Shown here piece after piece: positions 28,601 to 36,900 of a stretch of 64,000 nt of DNA. The position numbers were made by a program, and so were the translations under genes. The first letter of the stretch is position 1. Each line of letters opens with the position of its first letter. This DNA is from G963665085 sp963665085. GTDB taxonomy: Bacteria; Bacteroidota; Bacteroidia; Bacteroidales; JAAAOM01. The notes beneath the pieces were generated by a model, which saw nothing but the letters and a program-made list of their open reading frames with translations, had not been told where the DNA came from and ran no database searches. The DNA is taken from contig CAXXXS010000002.1 of NCBI GenBank assembly GCA_963665085.2, positions 1,116,001 through 1,180,000 of the forward strand, given 5' to 3'.

Positions 28601-30003
28601 CAATAAAAATCCCGAAAAACCCACTTGTTGAAATAATCAGGGGAAGACTAGAGATTCTCGGTCCTGTTACAGTCCGTTCAATTGCAGCATCAATGGGATT
28701 ATCCAGAAATGAGATATTACAGGCTTTACTAGCTCTTGAAAACGAAGGTTTTGTGTTTCGTGGAAAATATTCAAGAGGACTTCCAGAGGATGAATGGTGC
28801 GAACGGCGACTGTTAGCAAGGATTAACCGATATACTATAGAGACCTTACGAAAAAGCATTGAACCTGTATCAAAAGCGGATTTTATGCGGTTCTTATTTC
28901 GCTGGCAACATGTAATGCCAGAGGAGGAATCAAACAGGCAAAACCTCCTTCCTGTCATTCTGGAACAACTGGCAGGATTTGATGCTCAAGCGGTATCATG
29001 GGAAGGCGATATTCTCCCAACAAGATTGGGCGAATATAATTACATGTGGCTGGATTTACTTTGCATGTCGGGTAGTTATATCTGGGGTAGATTTAATTAC
29101 ATGAATAATTCAAAAAGCAACGAAAAAATAAATTCTCCTATACGAACTACTCCCATCACCTTTATTGAAAGACAGAATCTGGACACCTTTATTAATCAAT
29201 CGGAGAAAAATAATTCTGGGGGGAAATTTTCTTCATACGCTAATTTAGTTCTACAAGAACTGGATAAAAACGGAGCCTTGTTTTTTGATCAGATCCGGTT
29301 TAACACAAAACTACTCGACACACAAGTTGAGAATGCCCTCTGTGAATTAATATCCCACGGCGTAATAACTTCAGATAGTTTTACAGGTCTACGTGCTTTA
29401 TTGATTCCCGACAAATACCTCAACGAAAAACGAAGGTCAAAAAAAATGTTGTTTTCTCTTCAGCAAGCAGGGCGTTGGTGGAAGATTAATCCTGAACAGG
29501 AGCAACAAGATAATCACGAAGAAACGATAGAAAGAATCGCCATGATGCTTCTTAAAAGATACGGTATCGTATTCCGAAAATTAGCTGAGAAGGAAAAATT
29601 ATTGCCTCATTGGAGAGACCTTTTGAGATTTTATCGAAGAATGGAAGCGAGAGGTGAAATCAGAGGTGGCAGGTTTATTGACGGATTCTGGGGAGAACAG
29701 TTTGCCTTACCGGAAGCAGTTGCGAGGTTACGTTCAATCAGAAATGAAGAGAAAGATGGAAAATTTGTGGTTATTAGTGCTTCGGATCCTCTTAATCTGA
29801 CAGGAGTCATTACACCCGGTAAACGAATTCCATCAATCTATTCTAACCGGATTATGTATTGCAATGGAGTTCCTGTTGCCGTGAAAGAAGGAAAAGAAAT
29901 TGTGTACTTTGAAGAGTACGATGAGAAACAACAGTGGGATATTACAAACAAGCTAATCAAAAAAACTATTCCGCCGGAATTAAGAATATATCTGAGTTAC
30001 TAG
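25624..30003 (+). CDS. lhr: Lhr-type DEAD/DEAH-box ATP-dependent helicase
   Basis: A 1459-residue superfamily 2 DNA helicase of the Lhr group, linked to DNA repair in other bacteria. Lobe 1: Q-motif TLVQQEAWPAI, Walker A AAPTGSGKTLAAF (about residues 41-53), TPESLYILLTS, DEIH box IIVDEIHALVGDKRGSHL; lobe 2: FVNTRRLAERLAHNL, ASLELGIDIGSVDLVCQ, QRVGRSSHQ. Then come the Lhr winged helix and beta-barrel (TIIGTVDEDFAIESIPGNIFQLG) and the DEAD/H-associated domain to about residue 860. The 600-residue C-terminal extension makes it the full-length type rather than Lhr-core. It stands alone. Confidence 0.9.
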   Translation: MALSQFHKSIADWFNKNLGEPTLVQQEAWPAIKNNKYTLIAAPTGSGKTLAAFLVAIDNLVKQNINGTLQQETQVVYISPLKALSNDIERNLQVPLKEVRKNLKQESIELQIEVAVRTGDTTQHARTAMFRKPPHIVVTTPESLYILLTSDSGRRLLSTVKTIIVDEIHALVGDKRGSHLSLSLERLENLAQSSLSRIGISATQKPIDEVARFLVGNRYKEDIYSTCKIIDTGHKRKLDISMEIPHTPLSTLMPHEVWDEIYKRLIGLINEHETTLIFVNTRRLAERLAHNLTKQIGEEHVMAHHGSMSKEKRLKAEQSLKHGQLKVLVATASLELGIDIGSVDLVCQISSPHGIASLLQRVGRSSHQVRGIPKGRIFPLTRDDLIECTALLDSIRRGELDRIIIPEKPLDVLSQQIVAEVACREYDVNELFTIFKFSYPFRNLTYEEFTEVLKTLSEGYSSKNGRRGAYIYYDMVHDKLRARKAAKLTALVSGGTIPDNFNYDVVLEPENTIIGTVDEDFAIESIPGNIFQLGNNSWRILKIENGRLRVEDAKGLPPNIPFWFGEAPGRSYELSDSVSRLIDTISEHIGNIKDHVEESLLEAKFTDTEWKDEAIYWLIHEVGITEPAADQVVTYLGIAKINLSNLPTLNRIIIERFFDEAGDMHMVIHSLFGSRFNKAWGLALRKRFCRKFNFELQAAANENSIILSLGATHSFPLQEVFHYLNPKTVRDVLIQAMFDAPLFEVRWRWNASIALAVVRRMAGKRVPAQFQRTQSEDLIAHVFPDQLACLENIAGDREIPEHPLVNQTIHDCLYDAMDIEKLEEILELIYQDKIEMISMDVTEPSPLAQEILVAQPYAFLDNVPIEERRVNAVMKRRWVEVEDAKNLGQLDTAAINKVKEEAWPQVENPDELYEALALGGFLTLHEVKNKEGSEAWFSFLNELMNENRATILKTQKDGVLLCIAIERLPEFKKIYPNATIEPEIEVPERIKKSIKIPKNPLVEIIRGRLEILGPVTVRSIAASMGLSRNEILQALLALENEGFVFRGKYSRGLPEDEWCERRLLARINRYTIETLRKSIEPVSKADFMRFLFRWQHVMPEEESNRQNLLPVILEQLAGFDAQAVSWEGDILPTRLGEYNYMWLDLLCMSGSYIWGRFNYMNNSKSNEKINSPIRTTPITFIERQNLDTFINQSEKNNSGGKFSSYANLVLQELDKNGALFFDQIRFNTKLLDTQVENALCELISHGVITSDSFTGLRALLIPDKYLNEKRRSKKMLFSLQQAGRWWKINPEQEQQDNHEETIERIAMMLLKRYGIVFRKLAEKEKLLPHWRDLLRFYRRMEARGEIRGGRFIDGFWGEQFALPEAVARLRSIRNEEKDGKFVVISASDPLNLTGVITPGKRIPSIYSNRIMYCNGVPVAVKEGKEIVYFEEYDEKQQWDITNKLIKKTIPPELRIYLSY

Positions 30004-30186
30004 CATATCCCCTACTCTATCCAATCAGCAATAAATAAATTGTTTCTCGTTCTCTTCTATTATTTCGGCAGAACAAAAGATTGATATTTTAACGAAAATT
30101 TAAAATACTGTTGCATAATTCTAAAATTTATTTACCTTTGCAACCGCTTTTTGAATGATGATTATTTATAAGTCAAAATTCACATA

Positions 30187-30261
30187 CGGGGTATAGCGCA
30201 GTCCGGTTAGCGCACCTGCTTTGGGAGCAGGGGGTCCCAGGTTCGAATCCTGGTACCCCGA
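30187..30261 (+). tRNA. tRNA-Pro (anticodon TGG)
   Basis: The cloverleaf folds cleanly: acceptor CGGGGTA paired with TACCCCG, anticodon stem CCTGC/GCAGG around TTTGGGA (anticodon TGG) and T-loop GGTTCGAATCC. CCA is not encoded. Confidence 0.97.
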
Positions 30262-30265
30262 CACA

Positions 30266-30308
30266 AAAAAATAAAGGGTTACAATTTTGTTGTAACCCTT
30301 TATTTTTT
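30266..30308 (+). terminator. Intrinsic terminator after tRNA-Pro
   Basis: A 19-bp perfect stem (AAAAAATAAAGGGTTACAA and its complement) around a 5-base loop, ending in TTTTTT, 5 bp past the tRNA. Confidence 0.85.
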
Positions 30309-30532
30309 GGTACTTACTAACAAAATCACCAACATTCGACTTATGTATCACTTCAACTTTCCGGTGGACTAAAAACTCATGCCCATATAGGTAATTTACC
30401 TATATAGTCTTCTACAAGATTTACTTAACCTAATATTAAACACCGTAGTTATAAAATACGCTTTCCTACTCTAATACAAGGGAGTGGCTGAACATACCTT
30501 TACACTCATTATTTATATTTCAAAACATTAAA

Positions 30533-31111
30533 ATGAAAATAACAGCAACCTCATATTTAACAGATGAAGAACTGATAAATGAATATTTAAATGGTGATAA
30601 TGTTGCTTTGGGCATTCTTTATAATAGATATTACAAAAAGGTATTTCATAAATGTTTATCTTTTACAAAAAATTCAGATGATGCATTTGATTTTGCTCAG
30701 GATATTTTGATAAAAGCATTTAGTAAATCAAATTCATTCAAAGGAATCTCAAAATTTTCTACCTGGTTGTTTTCAATCACCCATAACTATTGTATTACCC
30801 AGATATCAAAATCGAATAAAACACATTTTGAAGATATTCATTTTCATAATAACCTAAAAGATGATTATATCGATAATATTGATTTAGAAGAAAGAAAAAA
30901 CCGAGAAAATATAGAAGTTCAATTATTCCATTATCTGGATGAATTATCTGATACAGATAAAGCAATTCTTGAATTGAAATACAGACAAAATTATTCCATT
31001 AAAGATCTACAAGAAAAATTTAATCTTTCTGCTAGTGCAATTAAAATGCGCTTGATGCGAGCAAGACAAAAAGTTGAGTTTATATACAACACGTATGAAC
31101 GAAAAATTTAA
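30533..31111 (+). CDS. ECF RNA polymerase sigma factor
   Basis: A 192-residue ECF sigma factor. Region 2: LYNRYYKKVFHKCLSFTKNSDDAFDFAQDILIKAFSKSNSFKGISKFSTWLFSI (about residues 27-80); region 4: KAILELKYRQNYSIKDLQEKFNLSASAIKMRLMRARQKVEFIY (about 145-187). It is only distantly like the other ECF factor in the window. No anti-sigma gene follows; the next gene is a UspA-like protein 105 bp downstream, so the partner, if any, is elsewhere. Confidence 0.88.
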   Translation: MKITATSYLTDEELINEYLNGDNVALGILYNRYYKKVFHKCLSFTKNSDDAFDFAQDILIKAFSKSNSFKGISKFSTWLFSITHNYCITQISKSNKTHFEDIHFHNNLKDDYIDNIDLEERKNRENIEVQLFHYLDELSDTDKAILELKYRQNYSIKDLQEKFNLSASAIKMRLMRARQKVEFIYNTYERKI

Positions 31112-31216
31112 TTCATCACTATGATATCATCATATGGACATTCAAAATTATACCCTCTTAACTTTTGTGACCATTTCTCATAACTGAGTCTGAATATAAA
31201 GAAAAACAAATGTAAG

Positions 31217-31813
31217 ATGGAAAAGAAAAAGGTTTTGTTGCCCATAGACATTACAAAAGATAATAATAAAGAATTTGCGTTTGCCATAGAATTTGCTAAA
31301 AGAACAAACTCAGAAATTTTAATACTTGCAGCCTATAATTTTCCATATGGATATTTACTTTCTGCAGAACAACACAAAAAAGCTATTGAAGAAGAAAAAG
31401 AAAAATTATATCTGTCAATACTGGAATTAAAAGGATATTATCAATGCTGGTTTAATCAATGGAAACCTTTTAAATATGATAAAATAAGGTATATAGTAAA
31501 AGAGGGGTCAATTGAAGAGGCTATAACTTCTACAATAAAAGAAGAAAAAAATATAATATTGTTGCTTCATCAGTTCTATTACAAAAAAAATGGTGTTTCA
31601 GATGCTACAATTGTTGAATTGTTTTCAAGTAAAATAAGCATACTCGCTCTACCTGGACTAAAAGATTTTTTTGAAACTATTCCTAATTTAAATAGCGAAA
31701 TTTTTGAATCACAAAAAGAATCTATACTTGACAAAATGCTTAGAGACTCTGAAATTTATAATATGCCAGAAGATATAAACTTATTTCGGAGAGATATTCT
31801 ATTAGCAAGTTAG
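31217..31813 (+). CDS. UspA-like stress protein
   Basis: A 198-residue cytosolic protein with the universal-stress fold: VLLPIDITKDNNKEFAFAIEFAKRTNSEILILAAYNF at residues 5-42 and a second strand-helix set around YIVKEGSIEEAITSTIKEEKNIILLLH (about 95-120). The ATP-binding G-2x-G-9x-G(S/T) motif is not evident, so it may be a non-nucleotide-binding member. The C-terminal 40 residues are an extra helical tail. It converges on the response regulator gene. Confidence 0.65.
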   Translation: MEKKKVLLPIDITKDNNKEFAFAIEFAKRTNSEILILAAYNFPYGYLLSAEQHKKAIEEEKEKLYLSILELKGYYQCWFNQWKPFKYDKIRYIVKEGSIEEAITSTIKEEKNIILLLHQFYYKKNGVSDATIVELFSSKISILALPGLKDFFETIPNLNSEIFESQKESILDKMLRDSEIYNMPEDINLFRRDILLAS

Positions 31814-31824
31814 AAAAATTATTT

Positions 31825-32472
31825 TTATTCTAATATTCCATTATTCATAGCGTACTTTACAAGGCCAGCTGTATTTTTAACACCTAGTTTTTCAAGCAAA
31901 TTTCTCCTATGTGTGTCAACTGTTCTAATACTTATAAAAAGCTGATCGGCAATTTCAGGGTTTGAATATTCCTGGGCAATTAACTTTAAAATTTCTGTCT
32001 CACGATCTGTGAGAGGTAAATTATCTTTTTTCTTTTTAGACGTAATTGGTTTATGAAGATGCTCAATTAAAACAGATGAAATTTCTCTGCTAAAGTAACT
32101 GTCTCCCTTTGCTACACTTCTTATAGCAGTAACTAACTCATCTTTACCTGCATTTTTCAGAATATATCCTATTGCCCCGGCATCAAGCATTTTAACAATA
32201 TAACTATGTTCACCATGCATCGATAATACTAATATATTAATATTGGGATATAGTTCTTTTGTTTTTATTGTAGTATCAATTCCATTACTTGTACCCATAT
32301 CAATATCCATGAGAATAACATCAATTTCATTATTTGCTACCTTTTCAATAACCTCTTTGCCGTTAGAAGCTTCTTCAATTACAACAATATCATCAATTTT
32401 CTCAAGCAATGCTTGTAAACCATCCCTAAATACTTTATGGTCATCTGCAATTAATACTTTAATTGTGCTCAT
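31825..32472 (-). CDS. Response regulator, NarL/LuxR family
   Basis: A 215-residue two-component transcription factor. The receiver domain (about 1-120) has acidic pocket VLIADDHKVF, phosphoacceptor Asp in DVILMDIDMGTSNG (about 55) and the KNAG lysine region; the LuxR-type helix-turn-helix is at about 148-210 (LTDRETEILKLIAQEYSNPEIADQL, ISIRTVDTHRRNLLEKLGV). It lies 16 bp downstream of the histidine kinase gene that should phosphorylate it. Targets are not known; the divergent transporter gene at 33946 is a candidate. Confidence 0.92.
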   Translation of the reverse strand: MSTIKVLIADDHKVFRDGLQALLEKIDDIVVIEEASNGKEVIEKVANNEIDVILMDIDMGTSNGIDTTIKTKELYPNINILVLSMHGEHSYIVKMLDAGAIGYILKNAGKDELVTAIRSVAKGDSYFSREISSVLIEHLHKPITSKKKKDNLPLTDRETEILKLIAQEYSNPEIADQLFISIRTVDTHRRNLLEKLGVKNTAGLVKYAMNNGILE

Positions 32473-32488
32473 ATTAAATAGCTTTTTC

Positions 32489-33484
32489 TTAAATAATAAT
32501 TTCTATAGTAGCCGTAACCCCAATCTGTGGTACTGAATCAAGGGTCAAAATGCCCCCCATGGCAATAACACGGGTTTCAATATTTTTTAAACCTATTCCG
32601 AAATCCTTACTTTCTTTATTGTCAAAACCTTTTCCATTATCTTCAACCATAAGTACAAGGCTATTACTGTGCTTAATCAATTGAACATTTATTTTTTTAG
32701 CACGGGAATATTTTAATGCATTATGTATTAACTCCTGGGTTATTCGATAAAAATTTAACTCTATACTTCTTTTGAATCTTTCTTCATAAATATTGTGGTT
32801 GAAAATAATTTCTGTATTTTCATTTTTTAGTGTTTTGCATAAACTCCCAATTGCTTCAACTAATCCAAAATCTTCAACAATTCTTGGCATCAGGTCATGA
32901 GAGAGGTTGCGCATATCATTAGCTACGTTATCAATTAATGCATATGTTGACTCTAGTTTTAACCATATATTTTCATCAACAGACCCTAAATCGTCTTGTA
33001 TTGACTGGAGGTTCATTTTTACTGCTGATAACATCGGACCAAGACCATCATGTATTTCTTTTGCAATTCTTTTTCTTTCATCTTCCTGCCCTGTAATTAG
33101 TGCTTTTAAAGTAGATTTTTCAGATTCCTTTTTCTCTGTAATGTCTTCAATAGTAAGGATCATCCCATTTAAAATTGGATTTCCATTTACCATGAGAAAT
33201 TTGCCTTTATGTTCAATTGTATCCAGCTTAAAAGCTTTTCTGCTTTTTTTTAGACATTCCTGAATTATAGTATTTAATTCTTGGATATCTTCAATACACT
33301 CATTTATATTTTTGTTTGAAAAATCTGTTAAAGAAAATGGTAAACTTAAATTGTTTTTAGCAAGTTGATTTACAATAGTAATATCACCATTAAAATCAAA
33401 AGCAATAATACCATAAGATATATTAGATATTATAGATACTAATATATCATTGGTTTCTGTAAAACTCATTTTTGTATTTTCCAT
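32489..33484 (-). CDS. NarL-type sensor histidine kinase with PAS domain
   Basis: About 331 residues, soluble. A PAS domain fills about residues 10-120 (ILVSIISNISYGIIAFDFNGDI), the HisKA_3 dimerisation helix carries the phosphorylated His in DERKRIAKEIHDGLGPMLS (about 145), and the HATPase has NALKYSRAKKI (N-box), VEDNGKGFD and GIGLKNIETRVIAMGG. The frame is open to 33568, but ATG at 33484 (MENTKMSF) is the natural start for a soluble PAS kinase. No membrane segment, so it should read a cytosolic or redox signal. Confidence 0.85.
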   Translation of the reverse strand: MENTKMSFTETNDILVSIISNISYGIIAFDFNGDITIVNQLAKNNLSLPFSLTDFSNKNINECIEDIQELNTIIQECLKKSRKAFKLDTIEHKGKFLMVNGNPILNGMILTIEDITEKKESEKSTLKALITGQEDERKRIAKEIHDGLGPMLSAVKMNLQSIQDDLGSVDENIWLKLESTYALIDNVANDMRNLSHDLMPRIVEDFGLVEAIGSLCKTLKNENTEIIFNHNIYEERFKRSIELNFYRITQELIHNALKYSRAKKINVQLIKHSNSLVLMVEDNGKGFDNKESKDFGIGLKNIETRVIAMGGILTLDSVPQIGVTATIEIII

Positions 33485-33945
33485 TTCAACCAGTATTATA
33501 AATATTTTACTAAAATTACAGTTGTATCCAATTAAGATTAGTACTGCATGATTCAAAAAAAGATCCAATACATCTCTTGTACACTTGAAATTTTTGCTAG
33601 CATAGCAAATTAAGCAGCAATAGTAGAATCTATTATTTCAATATTCGGTTTAAATTTCATATTAATACAAAAATAAACATCTATTAAAGATTTGATTATA
33701 TTAAATAAGTTAGTTTTAAATCAATAATAGTAAATTTTAATTTATAATTGTTATGCAACAATTTTTTAGTGGTAATTAATTGTGTTTTAAATGTGACCAA
33801 CACAACATATTTAGTCATAATTAAAGTTTACAACCTTAAATTTTTATTTATCATGTCAAAAACATTAAAAAATTGGGTAGTAATTTTTTGAGCTATCTTC
33901 ATGCTCTTTATCTTTTAACTTTGTAATCTATAATGAAATATTAGT
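33485..33945. other. 461-bp intergenic region between divergent kinase and transporter genes
   Basis: Very AT-rich with no credible gene. Just before the transporter gene TAACTTTG (33916-33923) fits the -7 consensus, but the nearest TTTG (33887-33890) is 25 bp away, too far for a confident call. The length leaves room for regulator sites, none of which I can identify. Confidence 0.5.
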
Positions 33946-36900
33946 ATGGCAAAAGCAAAAAAATTTGGAACCTTTAGTGGTGTTTTTACCCCATCAATTC
34001 TTACCATACTGGGTGTGATTATGTACTTAAGGTTTCCTGCAATTATTGGTCAGGCAGGACTAATTAATACTATCGGAATAATCGTTATAGCACACATAAT
34101 TTCAATTACAACCAGTTTAAGTGTGGCATCACTTTCGACTGACAAACCGGTACAAAATGGTGGAACTTATTTTATGATTTCACGTAGTCTTGGTCTTCCT
34201 ATTGGAGGTACCTTGGGACTTGCACTGTTTGTAGGATTGTCATTTAGTGTCAGCCTTTACTTAATTGGTTTTGCTGAAAGTTTCCTTCAATATTGGGGGA
34301 TGGAAGTAGATATTAACACGATAAGGATTACAGGTTCTATTGTATTATTGGCAGTTACTACTATAACTTTTATAAGTACTTCGTTAGCAATAAAATCACA
34401 ATATTTTATTATGGCTGCGATTGTTTTATCTCTCTTTTCCATATTTTTTGGTAAACATGATTTTAAACCTGAAGCTATACATTTGGCGCCCTTAGCAACA
34501 GCAGCTCCTTTTATGGTATTATTTGGAATTTTTTTCCCGGCTGTAACGGGTTTCGAGGCAGGAGTTTCAATGTCTGGTGACTTGAAAGATCCCCGAAAAT
34601 CGCTACCTACTGGAGCCATGTTAGCTGTAGGTGTTGGTTTTATCGTGTACATTGGACTTGCTTTGTTTTATTCTTTCACTGTTGATGCTAACGCTCTCGT
34701 AAATGATCCTCAGATATTATTTAAAATATCTCTTGTACCCGCTTTGGTTATTGCTGGTATTTGGGGTGCTACACTATCATCAGCACTCGGAAGTATTTTA
34801 GGAGCCCCAAGAATATTGCAGGCTATTGCCATGGATAAAATAGTGCCATTTTTTTTTGCAAAAGGAACAGGTAAAACCAATGAACCTCGTAATGCTTTAT
34901 TACTTGCATTTGTAATTGCAGAAGCGGGTATATTAGTTGGTAAACTTGATGTGATTGCACGTGTTGTTTCTATGTTTTTTATTACCACATATGGTTTTTT
35001 AAATATGGCTTCTGCGATAGAAAGCTGGTCAAGTTCTGATTTTCGTCCTGCTTTTAAAATCCCCCGGTTTGTAAGTATATTGGGTACACTTTCTGCTTTT
35101 ATCGTGATGATTTTGCTCGATTTTCTTGCTTTAGCAGGTGCTACATTAGTATTAGGTTTATTGTATTTTTTTCTTCAACGAAAAGAACTAATTCTTGAAA
35201 GTGGTGATGCTTGGAGCAGTTTCTGGACAAACTTAGCTAAGAAATCTTTGCTTAGGCTGAGTGTAAAAAAAGATAACAAAAGGAACTGGAGGCCTAATAT
35301 TATTCTATTTAGTGGAGGAGAAAAATCCAGGCCACATCTAGTGGGATTAGGTAAGGCTTTAACAGGAAAACTTGGTGCACTAACAGATTTCAACCTGACA
35401 ATTGGAGAAGAAAATATGTTCCCAGTTAATAATTCTACTACAATTCAAAATGAAGATAAAAATCGTGGTTATTTTGTTAGGGAACTAAACTGTAAAACTT
35501 TGCCTGAAGGAATAAAAACCGTAACAAATATATATGGGTTTAGTGGCTTTGAGCCTAATACTGTTCTATTAGGTTGGAGTAAAAAAATGGAAAATTTCAA
35601 CTTCTTGTCCGAAATAATAACAGACCTTAAAACAAAAGGATTAAATGCTATTTTTCTGGATTATGATAAGAATAATGGATTCGGCAAAAAAGAAAATATA
35701 GATATTTGGTGGAATGGAAAAGGGGCACATTTATCTTTCTCTTTGAATATCCTTCGATTTTTATTATCAGATCCTTCCTGGAGGGATGCACGGGTAAGAA
35801 TTTTAATCATTAATAGCGATACCTCTTTGGAGGACAGCCTATACCGTAATACAAATGCTATTTTACAAGACAAACGTATTCAAGCTGAAATAAAAATAAT
35901 AAACGATGATTTTGGATCCAGAAAAACAGAAGATATCATACAAAGAGAATCAGAAGGTACTGATTTAATTCTTATTGGAATTGCTAAGAAATACTCTATC
36001 TATACTCAAGAGTATATTGAAAAGATGAATGCATTTTGCAAACTACCCTCTAGTATTTTATTATTAAGTCCTTCTTACGAATTTGAAGAAATCAACTTAA
36101 TTGAACGATTGGTTTCAAAATCAACAATTGAAATACCTTTAGTTGAAACTGAATTAAGCAAGTTACCGGAAATAAATAATAAAATCATCAAAATAAAAAT
36201 TGAAAATCTGGATAATGATTTAATGCTAATAGGAAAGAATTTTTATACCCACTATATTAAAGATGCTTGCCAACAACTACAGGCTCTAATATCAAATGTG
36301 CAAGAATTATCATCGAAAATTTTTATTTCCTTACAAAAAGAATTAACATATTCTGTCAGACATGAATACCCGAAAGTTATAGACAAGCATCAAATATCTT
36401 ATTTAAAAAGTATTGTTGATATTGCTCGTAATGAGAATATTAAACATATTAACGAAGCAGAAATAATTCTACAAAAGGGTATTTCAAGTATAATAATCAA
36501 ATTAGGAAACTATATATACGAAACAGCTGATTCTATATCTATCCCATATATTTTACATAAAAATCAAAAAGAAAAAATAATTGAATTTCCTTTTCGAAGA
36601 TCTGTCTCACATTACTGTGAATCAAAAATTAAACCTGTATTACATGAACAGTTTTTAATTTTCGAAGAGAATTCAAAAATCGTGTTCACTGAATTAAGAA
36701 ACATGGTTTTAACACTGAATGATAAATTAGAAAAAATAGAATTAGAAAAAGAAAATATAAATACCAGTATTGAAGCAGATTTCCAGAAAATTTTAGAAGA
36801 TTTTGATTTACACAAAAAACGTATTGAATTAACCGAAACCAATTTTGTTAAACTAATCATGAGTAGTTTTCGGGAAATTAGTATTGAGCTGGCAAATAGT

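Noticed and set aside
30166..30351. 61-codon minus-strand frame across the tRNA-Pro gene
   Set aside because: It is the complement of the tRNA and its terminator, a well-known false gene type.
33884..33923. TTTG ... TAACTTTG as a promoter of the SLC12 fusion
   Set aside because: Spacing is 25 bp instead of about 19-21, so it is noted only in the intergenic entry.
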